A DNA stretch of 64,000 nt from Streptomyces sp. TG1A-60 (GTDB taxonomy: Bacteria > Actinomycetota > Actinomycetes > Streptomycetales > Streptomycetaceae): positions 7,564,001 to 7,628,000 of the forward strand of contig NZ_CP147520.1 in the NCBI RefSeq assembly GCF_037201975.1, written 5' to 3'. Shown piece by piece: positions 34,410 to 44,112 of this stretch. Made by a program: the position numbers and the translations under genes. Within the stretch, counting starts at the first letter, position 1; each line of letters begins with the position of its first letter. Below the pieces are notes generated by a model, which made no database searches, was not told where the DNA came from, and saw only the letters and a list, made by a program, of their open reading frames with translations.

Positions 34410-35428
34410 CGCGCAAGCTGTACATCCAGGACGTCACCCTGCGGGACGGCATGCACGCCATCCGGCACCGCATCGAGCCCGACGACGTGGGGCGGATCGT
34501 CGCAGCGCTCGACGCCGCCGGGGTCGACGCGATCGAGGTCGCCCACGGCGACGGCCTGGCAGGCGGCTCGCTCAACTACGGGCCGGGCAGCCACACCGAC
34601 TGGGAGTGGATCGAGGCGGCGGCCGAGCACCTCACCGACGCCGTCCTCACCACCCTCCTCCTCCCCGGCATCGGCACCATCGCCGAACTGGAACGCGCCC
34701 ACGCCCTCGGCATCCGCTCGGTGCGCGTCGCCACCCACTGCACCGAGGCCGACATCTCCGCGCAGCACATCGCCAAGGCCCGTGGCCTCGGCATGGACGT
34801 CGCCGGGTTCCTGATGATGAGTCACATGGCTCCCGCCGCCGAACTCGCTGCCCAGGCAAGACTGATGGAGTCGTACGGGGCGCACTGTGTGTACGTCACC
34901 GACTCCGGCGGTCGGCTCACCATGAACGGCGTACGCGAACGGGTCCGCGCCTACCGCGACGCGCTGGACCCGGCCACCGAGATCGGCATCCACGCACACG
35001 AGAACCTCTCCCTCTCGGTCGCCAACAGTGTGGTCGCCGTGGAAGAGGGCGTCACCCGGGTCGACGCGTCCCTCGCCGGCCAGGGCGCCGGCGCCGGAAA
35101 CTGCCCGATCGAGGCGTTCGTCGCGGTCGCGAACCTCCAGGACTGGAAGCACGGCTGCGACCTGTTCGCCCTCCAGGACGCCGCCGACGACCTGGTACGA
35201 CCGCTGCGGGACCGCCCGGTCCAGGTCGACCGGGAGACGCTCACCCTCGGTTACGCGGGCGCGTACTCCTCGTTCCTGCGCCACGCCGAGGCCGCCGCCA
35301 CCCGCTACGGGGTCGACGCCCGCGCGCTGCTCCTGGAGGTGGGCCGCCGGGGGCTCGTCGGCGGACAGGAGGACATGATCGTCGACATCGCGCTCGACCT
35401 GGCGTCGACCGGGGAAGGGGCCCGCTGA
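34406..35428 (+). CDS. mhpE: 4-hydroxy-2-oxovalerate aldolase
   Basis: A 340-residue class II pyruvate aldolase of the HMG-CoA lyase-like TIM-barrel family. [12 protein letters not shown] near residue 10 holds the metal-binding Asp, [15 protein letters not shown] near 195 the two His ligands, and [20 protein letters not shown] near 220 the C-terminal conserved turn. It splits 4-hydroxy-2-oxovalerate into pyruvate and acetaldehyde. It ends the mhpB-D-F-E operon and is followed by a hairpin. Confidence 0.94.
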   Translation: MTRKLYIQDVTLRDGMHAIRHRIEPDDVGRIVAALDAAGVDAIEVAHGDGLAGGSLNYGPGSHTDWEWIEAAAEHLTDAVLTTLLLPGIGTIAELERAHALGIRSVRVATHCTEADISAQHIAKARGLGMDVAGFLMMSHMAPAAELAAQARLMESYGAHCVYVTDSGGRLTMNGVRERVRAYRDALDPATEIGIHAHENLSLSVANSVVAVEEGVTRVDASLAGQGAGAGNCPIEAFVAVANLQDWKHGCDLFALQDAADDLVRPLRDRPVQVDRETLTLGYAGAYSSFLRHAEAAATRYGVDARALLLEVGRRGLVGGQEDMIVDIALDLASTGEGAR

Positions 35429-35451
35429 CGTCCCCGTCCCGGCGCCTCACC

Positions 35452-35486
35452 CATTTCACCCATCTCCGAGAGAGGTGGGTGAAATG
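35452..35486. terminator. Hairpin after mhpE
   Basis: A 15-bp inverted repeat with one G-T pair (35452-35466 with 35472-35486) and a 5-base loop, 24 bases after the mhpE stop. It is less GC-rich than other terminators in this window, so it might instead be an operator for the transporter gene. Confidence 0.55.
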
Positions 35487-35667
35487 CCAGGGTGAACATG
35501 CATATTGCAGGAGCTCGAACGCGTGTATCGCAGACGGTCGACTGCCGTTCCGCAGGGCGGCACAGGCGTGCGCCAGCAGGTCACCGGCCTCCTACAGTCC
35601 ACGGCACCAGTCCCCACTGTGGCTCGGATCACTTCATGACCTGGGCCTGTCGGAGGTGAACCGCTCC

Positions 35668-37011
35668 ATGTCCGAGACCAGCAGCGACGCAGCAGCAGTC
35701 GGTACCGCCACACAGCCCGCCCCACCGCCCGCGGCCAAGGAGAACGTCTCGCGCGTTGCCGTCGCCAGCCTCGTCGGCACCACGATCGAGTACTACGACT
35801 TCGCCGTGTACGGCACGGCAGCCGCGCTCGTCCTGGGCCCGGCCTTCTTCCCGTCCGGCAGCGCCACGGTCTCGACCCTTGCGGCCTTCCTCACCTTCGC
35901 CGCCGCGTTCCTCGCCCGCCCCATCGGCGTCGTCCTGTTCGGGACGATCGGCGACCGGCTCGGCCGCAAGCGTGCCCTGGTGACCTCCCTGGTGCTGATG
36001 GGCATCGCCACGGTCGGTGTCGGCCTGCTGCCGACGTACGAGACCGTGGGCGTCCTCGCCCCGGTGCTCCTGGTAGCCCTCCGGCTGCTGCAAGGCGTGA
36101 GCATGGGCGGCGAGTGGGGCGGCGCGGTGCTGCTGGCCGCCGAGCACGCTCCGCCGGGGCGGCGGGCGGTGTACGCGTCCATTCCCCAGATCGGCGCGCT
36201 GCTGGGTTTCCTGTTGTCGAGCGCCGTGATCCTGCCGACGATCGCCGTCGCCGGCCGGGACGGTTTCGCCGACGGGGCATGGCGGGTGCCGTTCCTGCTG
36301 AGCACGCTGCTCATCGTCGTCGGGTTCTGGGTGCGTGCCCGGGTCAGCGAGTCACCGGTGTTCAGCAGCCAGTCCCCGGCCGACCGCCCCGCCGCTCCCC
36401 GGTTCCCGCTGGGCGCCCTGGTCAAGGAGTACCCGGGACAGCTGCTGCTCGGCATCGGCGCGGCGGCCGGCGGCTCGGCCGTCTACTACCTGACGATCGT
36501 CTACAGCCTGTCGTACGGGCCGAAGGCGCTCGGCATCGCGCAGAACACGATGCTGGCCGCGACGAGCGTCGCCGCCGGCGTCACGGCCGCCGCGGTGATA
36601 CCGGTCGCCCGGCTGGCCGACCGGGTGGGACGACGGCCGGTGATCATAGCCGGGGCGATCGGGTGCGCGGTGTGGGCGCTGCCCATGTTCGGCTCCCTGC
36701 AGACCGGCAACGGGCTGGTCATCACCGGGGCGTTCACCGTGGGACTGGTGCTGTTCATTCTGATGTTCGCGCCGATCGCGGCCTTCCTGCCGGAGCTGTT
36801 CCCGGCCCGGCTGCGCTACACGGGAGCCTCGGCGACCTTCATCCTGGCCAACACTCTCGGCGGCGGGTTCGCCCCGCTGGTCGCGACCTGGCTGAACTCC
36901 CAGTGGAAGTCGCCGCTCGTCCTCGGTGTCTACGCGGGCGGGCTGTGCCTGGTCAGTCTGCTGTGCGTGCTGGCGCTGCCGGAGACGCGTGACCGCGACT
37001 TCGCGGCCTGA
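35668..37011 (+). CDS. MHS-family MFS transporter, likely aromatic acid uptake
   Basis: A 447-residue 12-helix transporter of the metabolite:H+ symporter group. The group signatures are TTIEYYDFAVYGTAAALVLG near residue 35, RPIGVVLFGTIGDRLGRKRA near 85 and LLQGVSMGGEWGGAVLLAAE near 145. It follows the mhp operon by 240 bases with GGAGGTGA at 35652-35659, and probably imports the aromatic acid degraded by the cluster (inference). A very strong terminator follows. Confidence 0.9.
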   Translation: MSETSSDAAAVGTATQPAPPPAAKENVSRVAVASLVGTTIEYYDFAVYGTAAALVLGPAFFPSGSATVSTLAAFLTFAAAFLARPIGVVLFGTIGDRLGRKRALVTSLVLMGIATVGVGLLPTYETVGVLAPVLLVALRLLQGVSMGGEWGGAVLLAAEHAPPGRRAVYASIPQIGALLGFLLSSAVILPTIAVAGRDGFADGAWRVPFLLSTLLIVVGFWVRARVSESPVFSSQSPADRPAAPRFPLGALVKEYPGQLLLGIGAAAGGSAVYYLTIVYSLSYGPKALGIAQNTMLAATSVAAGVTAAAVIPVARLADRVGRRPVIIAGAIGCAVWALPMFGSLQTGNGLVITGAFTVGLVLFILMFAPIAAFLPELFPARLRYTGASATFILANTLGGGFAPLVATWLNSQWKSPLVLGVYAGGLCLVSLLCVLALPETRDRDFAA

Positions 37012-37021
37012 CGCGCCACCG

Positions 37022-37075
37022 TCGCGCGACTGAGCGCGGTGGCCCCGAACGGGGCCACCGCGCTCAGTCGCGCGA
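37022..37075. terminator. Strong terminator hairpin after MHS transporter
   Basis: A perfect 25-bp inverted repeat (37022-37046 with 37051-37075) with a GAAC loop, 10 bases after the transporter stop. It forms the right boundary of the phenylpropionate cluster and directly precedes the IS66 relic. Confidence 0.85.
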
Positions 37076-37082
37076 GTCGCAC

Positions 37083-37555
37083 GCACCGGCAGAGGTGCGC
37101 CTGGTGCTCGGTGATCTTTACCGTGGACAGGGGGATGTCGCGGACCTGACGCCGCTCGAAGCCGACGCTGTCGCCCTGCTCCAGTGTGTTTCCGCAGCCG
37201 GTACAGGCCGCTTGGACATGATCTTCGGTGGCGTCGGGCTTCTCTGTCATGGCCAGACCCGACCCGCCGGTGCCGGGCTGGCGGCCTCGCTTGCGTCCGC
37301 TCTGGGGCTTCGGCTTCTTCTCCGGCCTCCCGAAGGCGTCCGAGGAGGGCGGCATCGAGGAGTTGCCCGAGTTCCGGCAAGACGCCGCTCCAGCTCCGCC
37401 ACCCGAGCGGTCAACCGTTCGTTGGCCACCGCGAGTGCCGCTGCCCGCGCCGCTGCCGCCTCAGCCCGCGCCTCTGCGGCCGCCACCTGCCGCTGGAGCA
37501 GCCCGATCAGAGTGAGTAGATCCTCACGCGACGCAGACTCCAGAGCGGACGACAT
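37083..37555 (-). pseudogene. IS66-family transposase N-terminal relic, frameshifted
   Basis: The minus strand starts MSSALESASREDLLTLIGLL, then an Ala/Arg coiled-coil and LERRL, the N-terminus of IS66 TnpC. A second frame continues NSGNSSMPPSSDAFGRPEKK, then RKRGRQPG and the zinc-finger-like CTGCGNTLEQGD ... CRC, the known next part. The frames join if one base is added near 37375-37381. The match ends at 37083, just before the terminator, so the catalytic part is gone. Confidence 0.8.
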
Positions 37556-37785
37556 GACCACGGATCCTGCCGAACCCATCCCGCACCCGTCACATCGTCA
37601 GGGGGCGGACGCACGACCGACCCTCTGAATGCTTACGTTTCGCATGCGTCTTCGTATCCGTCGGGATTGGCCCCCTCGTTACGGCCCGTACATGGCTCTG
37701 TTGCTCCATTCCCGCCTTCATTACCTTCATGGAAAGCGGAACTTCGAAGCCGGAGTTAGCCGCCCGGATGAGGAGGGCAACCGTC
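37556..37785. other. Gene-free stretch before p-aminobenzoate cluster
   Basis: About 230 bases, clearly less GC-rich (37620-37740) than the surroundings, with no supported gene. It probably holds the promoter of the pabC-like gene, whose AGGAGG ribosome site is at 37771-37776. Confidence 0.45.
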
Positions 37786-38580
37786 ATGCGTTCTGAAATC
37801 GGCAGCCAGTCCTTTCTCGTATGGAGTTCCAGCGGTGGTTTCACCGCCGAGGGGAATGACCAGGGAATGGTCATAGCCGATTCCTGGCTGGTTCAAGACG
37901 GCCGGATTAGGGGTTACGAAATACACTGGGACCGGTTCTCGAACGCCGTCGGCTCCCATGGCGTCGACCGTGCCGAGATCGCGGAGTTCCGCGCCGCGGT
38001 CACCGCGGAACTGCCGCGGACCGGAGCCTGGTTCCCCCGGGTCGAACTGCTTGCCGGCCCGTCGCCCAGGCTCGCGCTGCGGCTGCGCCCCGCCCCCCAA
38101 CTCCAGGACACCGCCCGGGTCTGGGTCTCGGACTGCGTAGACCCGCGCACCCGTCCCATGTACAAGGGCCCCGACTTCGCCGCCCAGGGCAGGCTCCGCA
38201 AGCAGGCCAGGCTGCACGGCGCCGACGAGGCGATCCTGCTCGACGAGGACGGCCACGCGGTCGAGGGAGCCTTCAGCAGCCTGCTGTGGTGGGACGGCGG
38301 CGACCTGTGCACCGCGCCGGACGACGGCCGGATCCTGCCCGGCGTCACCCGGAGGCTGCTGCTCGACCGAGCCGCCCGCCTCGGGGTGACGGTGCGGCAC
38401 ACGCGGGTCAGCCCCGCCCGCCTCGCGCGGTGTGAGGTGTGGATCACCAGTGCCCTGCACGGCATCCGGGTCGTGACGGGCTGGGAGCCGGGCGGCGAAC
38501 CGGCGCCGCCCGCCCCCTTCGCCGGCGGCCTGTGGCAGGCCCACCTGGACTCGCTCCTGGCGCCGCTGCCCGCGAGGTGA
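37786..38580 (+). CDS. pabC: Class IV aminotransferase fold, probable aminodeoxychorismate lyase
   Basis: A 264-residue fold-type IV PLP protein. The PLP Lys is in MYKGPDF (Lys127), and DEAILLDEDGHAVEGAFSSL near residue 155-172 is the family motif (usual EGATSNLF). Branched-chain aminotransferases are longer; this size fits PabC. Together with the PabAB gene at 47747 it would convert aminodeoxychorismate to p-aminobenzoate and pyruvate. The ATG at 37786 has AGGAGG 10 bases upstream; an ATG at 37729 is less likely. The N-terminus is less GC-rich than the rest, perhaps from transfer or the start of a new transcription unit. D-amino-acid transaminase is an alternative. Confidence 0.8.
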   Translation: MRSEIGSQSFLVWSSSGGFTAEGNDQGMVIADSWLVQDGRIRGYEIHWDRFSNAVGSHGVDRAEIAEFRAAVTAELPRTGAWFPRVELLAGPSPRLALRLRPAPQLQDTARVWVSDCVDPRTRPMYKGPDFAAQGRLRKQARLHGADEAILLDEDGHAVEGAFSSLLWWDGGDLCTAPDDGRILPGVTRRLLLDRAARLGVTVRHTRVSPARLARCEVWITSALHGIRVVTGWEPGGEPAPPAPFAGGLWQAHLDSLLAPLPAR

Positions 38581-38686
38581 GAACCCCCGTGGAGCCGCGG
38601 GGTCCCCCGGCTCGACGCTTCCGCTCCCAGTTCACCGACGAACCGCGCGCCCCCACCAGTTCAGCACAGAGTCAAGGAGAGTCGAG

Positions 38687-40486
38687 ATGAAGATCCGATC
38701 CCTGCAGCGGCATCTGACGTCCGTCCGCCGAATGAAACTGGGCCCTTCGCACCGCGGCCTGCGCGCGCGGCTGGAGCTGGTGTCCGAGCGCTCCCTCGGT
38801 GTGGGGACCTTCCTCTGGCACACCCTCGACCGGGCGGCCGACCTGGACGCCCCGCTGCTTTACCACCTGCCGCGCGGAGGTGGCGAGAAGGACCTCCGTG
38901 CCTACTCCCTGGCGGATCTGCGGGACGCGACCGAGCATTACGCGCGCTGGTTCCACGCCGCCGGAGTGGGACGTGGTGACCGGGTCGGCATCTACAGCGG
39001 CGACGGCATCGCCAACTTCGTCCACTTCATGGCCCTGAACAGCATCGGCGCCATTCCCGCCCCGGTGAATCCGAACATGGCGCCCCAGACCGCGGCGCGC
39101 TATCTGAAGCGACTGGAGCCGCGTGGGGTCGTCGCCGACGCCGACCGGCTGGAGGCCCTGCTGGAGGCCGCCGACAGCCCGGAGGGGTTCGGCTTCACGG
39201 TCGCGCAGGAGGAAGTGGACTCGGCGGGCCGCATGGGCCCGCTGCCCGTCGGCTATCCGTACATGCACGGTGACCACGACCCGGTGCTGATCGCGCACTC
39301 CTCGGGCACCACGGGCATGCCCAAGGCGCCGATCCTCGGTCACCGCCAGTTCTTCGCGGGCAAACGCCCCCGCATCCTCACGATGCCCTCCGGCGTCGAC
39401 GACAAGAACCTGCTGGTGTTCCCGCCGTCCCACGGCTCCGGCCTCAGTTACATGATGATGGCCACCCTGACCGGGGTGCCCACCCTGGTGATGGAGGAAC
39501 AGCGGGGACCGGCGGTGGCCGAGGTCATGCGCTGGTGGAAGCCGACGGTGGTCATCGCCTTCCCCGTCACCTTCGGCGAGTTGGCGGCGCTGGGCGTGGA
39601 GCCGTCGGCTGCCTCACGGGTGACCACCTGGCTCAGCACGGCCGACGCCTCGCACGAGGCCCACGTCCGTGAGCTGGTACGGCTGGGCAGGCATCGCGCG
39701 GGCGGCAAGTGGCGGCAGGGCTCGCGGTACATCGACGGACTCGCCTCGACCGAGGTGGGCATGGCCGTGTTCCAGAACATCCACGGCCCGGACACCGACG
39801 CCTACAAGCGGTGCGTGGGCTACCCGGAGCCCATCGTCGAAGAAGCCACCGTCTACGACGAGCACGGCAAACGGCTGGGCCCGAACGAGATCGGGTTCAT
39901 CGCGGTCAAGACCCCGACCGAGACGCTGGGCTACTGGAACGACCCCGATCTGACGCACCGTTCGAAGCACGACGGCTTCTGGCTCACCGGTGACATCGGG
40001 TACTACGACGAGCAGGGGCGCTTCTACCAGTACGACCGTGCCACCGACGTCATCCACACCGCCCGCGGGCCCGTCTACAGCCTGCCCACGGAAGAGATCC
40101 TCCTGAAGGCCTGCCGCCAGGCCGTGGACTGTGTCGTGGCCGCCGCCATCAGCCCCGCCGACGAGGAGCTGTCCGAACCGGTCGCCGTGGTCCGGCTGGC
40201 CGAGCGCTGCGAACTGACCTCGCGGGAAGTGCTGACGCAGCTCAACGGGGCGCTGCGCAAGGCCGGCATGCACGAGGTCTCCGCGGTCGTGCTGGTCAAG
40301 GGCGAGAACGACATCCCGCTCGGCGTGACCGGCAAGGTGCTCAAGCGCGAGGTGCGCACGACCTACGAGAAGGTGCTCCTCTCCGACGACGACCACGGGC
40401 TCGACATCGCCCGCACCCGTTCGGCGCGCACCGCGCCGAGCAGCCTGGGACCGACCTCCCGGCGCCGACAGGCCAAGTCCGCCTGA
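38687..40486 (+). CDS. Acyl-CoA synthetase / acyl-AMP ligase (ANL superfamily)
   Basis: A 599-residue ANL enzyme. Motifs are HSSGTTGMPKAPILGHRQF near residue 205, DGLASTEVGMAVFQN near 350, WLTGDIGYYDEQGRFYQYDR near 430 and the C-terminal PLGVTGKVLKREVR with the catalytic Lys. The segment DVIHTARGPVYSLPTEE replaces the usual KSGGENV. It activates a carboxylate as AMP ester, then as thioester or similar. Beginning basic residues (MKIRSLQRHLTSVRRM) are not conserved. AAGGAGA precedes the ATG. A GC-rich hairpin follows. An aromatic acid such as p-aminobenzoate is a reasonable substrate from context only. Confidence 0.88.
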   Translation: MKIRSLQRHLTSVRRMKLGPSHRGLRARLELVSERSLGVGTFLWHTLDRAADLDAPLLYHLPRGGGEKDLRAYSLADLRDATEHYARWFHAAGVGRGDRVGIYSGDGIANFVHFMALNSIGAIPAPVNPNMAPQTAARYLKRLEPRGVVADADRLEALLEAADSPEGFGFTVAQEEVDSAGRMGPLPVGYPYMHGDHDPVLIAHSSGTTGMPKAPILGHRQFFAGKRPRILTMPSGVDDKNLLVFPPSHGSGLSYMMMATLTGVPTLVMEEQRGPAVAEVMRWWKPTVVIAFPVTFGELAALGVEPSAASRVTTWLSTADASHEAHVRELVRLGRHRAGGKWRQGSRYIDGLASTEVGMAVFQNIHGPDTDAYKRCVGYPEPIVEEATVYDEHGKRLGPNEIGFIAVKTPTETLGYWNDPDLTHRSKHDGFWLTGDIGYYDEQGRFYQYDRATDVIHTARGPVYSLPTEEILLKACRQAVDCVVAAAISPADEELSEPVAVVRLAERCELTSREVLTQLNGALRKAGMHEVSAVVLVKGENDIPLGVTGKVLKREVRTTYEKVLLSDDDHGLDIARTRSARTAPSSLGPTSRRRQAKSA

Positions 40487-40500
40487 CCGTCCCGCCGCCT

Positions 40501-40541
40501 CCGCGGACGTCCCGGCGCACACCCGTCCGGGACGTCCGCGG
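40501..40541. terminator. Hairpin after acyl ligase gene
   Basis: A perfect 15-bp inverted repeat (40501-40515 with 40527-40541) with an 11-base loop, 14 bases after the ligase stop. It may cause partial termination between the ligase and DsbA-like genes. Confidence 0.6.
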
Positions 40542-40593
40542 GGCGGGGGCGGGACCGGGTGGGTACCAGCACGTGAGAAGGAGCTCCTGACAC

Positions 40594-41283
40594 ATGATCA
40601 GCGTTCTGCCGGGCACCGTGGCGGTCTACGCGGACCTCGCCTGCCCCTGGGCGCACGTCGCCGTCCAGCGGCTGTGGCGCATCCGCGCCGAGCTGGACCT
40701 GGCCGAGGCCGTACGGTTCGACCACCGCGCCGTCCTGCTGGAGGTGGTCAACCGGGGCACACTGCCCAAGCCGATCATCGACGCCGAGATCCCGGTCGCG
40801 GCGGAGATGGAGCCCGACGCGGGGTGGCGGCCCTGGGCGGAGCCCGACTGGCGCTGGCCGGTGAGCAGGCTGCTCGCGGCGGAGGCGGTGCAGGCGGCCA
40901 AGGAACAGGGTCTGGCGGCGAGCGAAGCCCTCGACCGGGCGCTGCGCAGGGCGTTCTTCGCCGACAGTGCCTGCATCACGATGCGTCATGTGGTGCTCGA
41001 CGTCGCCGGGTCGGTGCCCGAGGTGGACGCCGGGGCCCTGGGCGAAGCGCTGGACGCCGGTCGCGCGCGTACCGCCACACTCGCCCACGTCGCCGACTTC
41101 GCCCCCGGCGGCGCGACCACGAGCCCGCACCTCTTCACTCCGGACGGCGGCTCCTGGCCCAACCCCGGGGTCGACTATCACTGGGCGGGCCCACCCGGCG
41201 ACAGTGCCGTCGCCCTGAAGTCCGACGACCCCTCGATCTACCGCCAGATCCTGACGAGAGCGGCGGAACCCGCCCAAGGATGA
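40594..41283 (+). CDS. DsbA-family (FrnE-like) thioredoxin-fold protein
   Basis: A 229-residue thioredoxin-fold protein. Near the N-terminus it has VYADLACPWAHVAVQRL, the place of the FrnE/HCCA-isomerase CPWC motif, but the second Cys is Ala, so only one Cys remains. TSPHLFTPDGG near residue 178 is the cis-Pro loop. FrnE relatives include DsbA-like oxidoreductases and glutathione-dependent 2-hydroxychromene-2-carboxylate isomerases; single-Cys members favour a thiol-dependent isomerase or transferase role over disulfide exchange. No signal peptide. GAAGGAG precedes the ATG. Confidence 0.8.
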   Translation: MISVLPGTVAVYADLACPWAHVAVQRLWRIRAELDLAEAVRFDHRAVLLEVVNRGTLPKPIIDAEIPVAAEMEPDAGWRPWAEPDWRWPVSRLLAAEAVQAAKEQGLAASEALDRALRRAFFADSACITMRHVVLDVAGSVPEVDAGALGEALDAGRARTATLAHVADFAPGGATTSPHLFTPDGGSWPNPGVDYHWAGPPGDSAVALKSDDPSIYRQILTRAAEPAQG

Positions 41284-41595
41284 GCGCGGTCACGACACCG
41301 CCACGGCTGCGGCTCGACGCGGTCGGCCGGCGGGCGTCGTGCACGGGGGCGCCGACCGGCCGGCGTCACGTACGGGCGGCGTCGGCCGGCGCCGCACCGG
41401 GCCGGTGCGAAATCGCTCCGCTTGCTCTGCCGCCGGTGTGTTCCGCCACCCGGCTCGATGCGTCGCCCGGCTCGCTCCACTGCCCCAAGTCCCTCCCTCG
41501 CCCAGCCCGTTTCGTCGTTCTGGTCCGCCCGTCCTTCTCTCGTGCGCCGCTCTCTCTCGCGGCGTGGCATGTCCGATTGCTTCAGGAGGTTGTTG
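41284..41595. other. Spacer before narK
   Basis: About 310 bases with no convincing gene; short frames lack motifs and ribosome sites. The end is pyrimidine-rich (CTCTCTCTC near 41550) before AGGAGGT at 41584. A narK promoter may lie here. Confidence 0.45.
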
Positions 41596-42972
41596 ATGAG
41601 CGCCGTGGTGAAGAGCGGCTCGCGCGGAATTCGGTACTGGGATCCGGAGGACGAGAAGTTCTGGCGGCGTACGGGGCGGCGGGTCGCGATGCGGAATCTG
41701 GCGTTCTCGATCCTCGCCGAGCACGTCGGGTTCTCCGTCTGGAGCCTGTGGTCCGTGCTGGTGCTGTTCCTGGGGCCGGAGTACGGGCTGTCCCCGGCGG
41801 ACAAGTTCCTGCTCGTCTCCACGCCGACGCTGGTCGGAGCCGTACTGCGGATTCCGTACACGCTTGCGGTGGGATGGTTCGGCGGACGTACCTGGACCGT
41901 CCTCAGCGCGGCTGTGCTGCTGGTACCCACACTGCTGGCTGCGGTGTACCTGCACCCCGGCACCTCGCTGGGCACGCTGCTGCTGGTGTCCGCCGTGGCC
42001 GGTCTCGGTGGCGGCAACTTCGCCTCGTCCATGGCGAACATCAACGCCTTCTTCCCGCAGCGCCACAAGGGCTGGGCGCTCGGCCTGAACGCGGGCGGCG
42101 GCAATCTGGGCGTCGCCGTGACACAGTTGGCCGCCCTCGCGGTGCTGGGCACGGTGGGCGCGGCCGAACCCCGGCTGCTGCTGGGGGTCTTCGTCCCGGC
42201 GATCGTCGTCGCCGCTGTGTGCGCCGCGCTCTTCATGGACGACCTGCCCGACAACCGCAACGACACCGACGCCCTCGGGGACGTCCTGCGGGACGCCCAC
42301 TGCTGGGTGATGTCCCTGCTCTACCTCGGCACGTTCGGTTCGTTCATCGGCTACTGCTTCGCGTTCGGCCTGGTGCTGCAGACGCAGTTCGACCGTACGC
42401 CGCTCCAGGCCGCGTCGTTCACGTTCCTCGGGCCGCTGCTCGGCTCGCTGACCAGGCCGGGCGGCGGCTGGCTGGCCGACCGGATCGGCGGTGCCAGGGT
42501 CACCTTCGCCGTGTTCGTGGCGCTGATGCTCTGCACCGGAGTCGCCGTCGTGGCGTCGCGCACGGACTCGCTCGGTCTGTTCGTCGCCGACTTCATCGTG
42601 CTCCTCGCACTGGCCGGGGCGGGCAACGGATCGACGTACAAGATGATCCCGGCGATCTTCCGGGCGAAGGCGCTCCAGGGCGGTGGAGGCGACGAGGGCG
42701 GCGCGAGCACGCAGGCCCGACTGTCGCGGGCCCGACGGCTGTCGGGCGCGCTCATCGGGGTCACCGGCGCCCTCGGCGCGCTCGGAGGTGTCCTCATCAA
42801 CCTGGCGTTCCGCGCGTCCTTCGCCGGCTGGGGCAGCGGGATCCCGGCGTTCACCGGATTCCTGGTCTTCTACGCCGCCTGCGCCGTGGTCACCTGGGCG
42901 GTCTACCTCCGGCGCCGCCCCCGCCCACGGACCGCCCACGATTCCCGTCCCGACGTCGTCCTCTCGGTCTGA
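41596..42972 (+). CDS. narK: Nitrate/nitrite transporter, NarK family
   Basis: A 458-residue MFS protein with 12 predicted helices. The nitrate signature is present twice in form: GGGNFASSMANINAFFPQRH KGWALGLNAGGGNLG near residue 135-170, and ALAGAGNGSTYKMIPAIF near 345, which are the diagnostic glycine-rich motifs of NarK/NasA transporters. It moves nitrate in or exchanges nitrate and nitrite. AGGAGGT at 41584-41590 precedes the ATG. A loop of about 25 residues rich in Gly/Ser/Arg before helix 11 is longer than usual. Its place inside a p-aminobenzoate-type cluster, with a nitrate reductase downstream, is unusual. Confidence 0.92.
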   Translation: MSAVVKSGSRGIRYWDPEDEKFWRRTGRRVAMRNLAFSILAEHVGFSVWSLWSVLVLFLGPEYGLSPADKFLLVSTPTLVGAVLRIPYTLAVGWFGGRTWTVLSAAVLLVPTLLAAVYLHPGTSLGTLLLVSAVAGLGGGNFASSMANINAFFPQRHKGWALGLNAGGGNLGVAVTQLAALAVLGTVGAAEPRLLLGVFVPAIVVAAVCAALFMDDLPDNRNDTDALGDVLRDAHCWVMSLLYLGTFGSFIGYCFAFGLVLQTQFDRTPLQAASFTFLGPLLGSLTRPGGGWLADRIGGARVTFAVFVALMLCTGVAVVASRTDSLGLFVADFIVLLALAGAGNGSTYKMIPAIFRAKALQGGGGDEGGASTQARLSRARRLSGALIGVTGALGALGGVLINLAFRASFAGWGSGIPAFTGFLVFYAACAVVTWAVYLRRRPRPRTAHDSRPDVVLSV

Positions 42973-43017
42973 ACCCCGGTCCGTGCTCCGGTCCGCACCC
43001 GGTTTGAAGGAGAAAAC

Positions 43018-44112
43018 ATGGCAGTCGCCTCCGACCCCGTCCTCACCTTTCCCCTGGACCAGGTCCCCGATCCGGAGGAGTTCATCCAGGCCGCCATGCG
43101 GTGGCACTTCAGCCCCGAGACGGGCTCGCCGTACTGGCTCCGGAGGGCGCGGACCCTGGACTTCGACCCGCGTCGGGACGTCCGCACCTTCGACGACCTC
43201 CAACTGTTCCCCAACATCGTCAACGAACTGCGCGACGTGCCCGCCCGGGACCTCGTCCCCCGGGGTTACGGCTCGTCGACCGAGGTGATCGGCGTCTACG
43301 AGAGCGGCGGCACGACCGGCGCCCCCAAGCGGGTCGCCTACCTCGCCGACTGGATGGACCGGTACGTGACCTGGTCCACCCGGCGGATGGACGAACGCGG
43401 TCACCCCCACGGCGCCCACTGGCTGGCCATGATCCCCAGCGGCCCCCATCTGTGGGGTGAGGTCGTGGCCCGGCAGGCGCGGCGACGGGGCGGCTTCACC
43501 TCCACCATCGACCTCGATCCGCGCTGGGTGAAGAAATGCATCGCCGAGGGGCGCGGCGACGAGGCCGGCCGCTATGTCGAGCACCTCCTGGCGCAGGGCG
43601 AGTTCCTGCTGGAGACCCAGGACATCGGCGTACTGGTCATCACGCCCCCGCTGCTGGAGCGGCTCGCGCAGCACGAACACCTCGTCAAGCTGGTGAACGA
43701 GAAGGTCCAGGTCATCATCTGGAGCGGGGCCCACATGGACGCCGACAGCCGGCACCTGTTCCGGACCGAGGTCTTCCCCGACGTCCAGCTGTTCGGGAAC
43801 TACGGCAGCACCATGATCCTCTGCGGGGCCGTCGAGCGCGCCGGCAGCGAGGACGAGTGCGTCTTCGATCCCTTCGCGCCCCACATCTCATTCTCGGTCG
43901 TCGACCCCGAGACGGGGCAGCCGGTTCCCTACGGCGCACGTGGCCAAGTCGTCATGAACCACATCAGCCGCAGCGCCCTGCTCCCCAACAACCTGGAACG
44001 CGACGTCGCCACCCGGATCCGCCCCGGGGCCGGCCAACTCGGCGACTCGGTGGCCGATGTCAGCCCCGTCCAGACCTTCGACGACGAGGTCGTCATCGAA
44101 GGGGTCTACTGA
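43018..44112 (+). CDS. Short adenylating protein, LuxE/phenylacetate-CoA-ligase-like
   Basis: A 364-residue ANL-type N-terminal domain only. VYESGGTTGAPKRVAYLADW near residue 95 is the AMP-binding P-loop equivalent, FGNYGSTMILCGAVE near 260 replaces the usual YGxTE motif, and the C-terminal swivelling domain of full ligases is missing. The length and gene position directly before a LuxC-type reductase match LuxE acyl-protein synthetase, which activates a carboxylate and passes it to the reductase. Stop and next start overlap (TGATG). Assignment rests on this pairing; phenazine- or coumarate-related PaaK-like ligases are alternatives. Confidence 0.75.
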   Translation: MAVASDPVLTFPLDQVPDPEEFIQAAMRWHFSPETGSPYWLRRARTLDFDPRRDVRTFDDLQLFPNIVNELRDVPARDLVPRGYGSSTEVIGVYESGGTTGAPKRVAYLADWMDRYVTWSTRRMDERGHPHGAHWLAMIPSGPHLWGEVVARQARRRGGFTSTIDLDPRWVKKCIAEGRGDEAGRYVEHLLAQGEFLLETQDIGVLVITPPLLERLAQHEHLVKLVNEKVQVIIWSGAHMDADSRHLFRTEVFPDVQLFGNYGSTMILCGAVERAGSEDECVFDPFAPHISFSVVDPETGQPVPYGARGQVVMNHISRSALLPNNLERDVATRIRPGAGQLGDSVADVSPVQTFDDEVVIEGVY

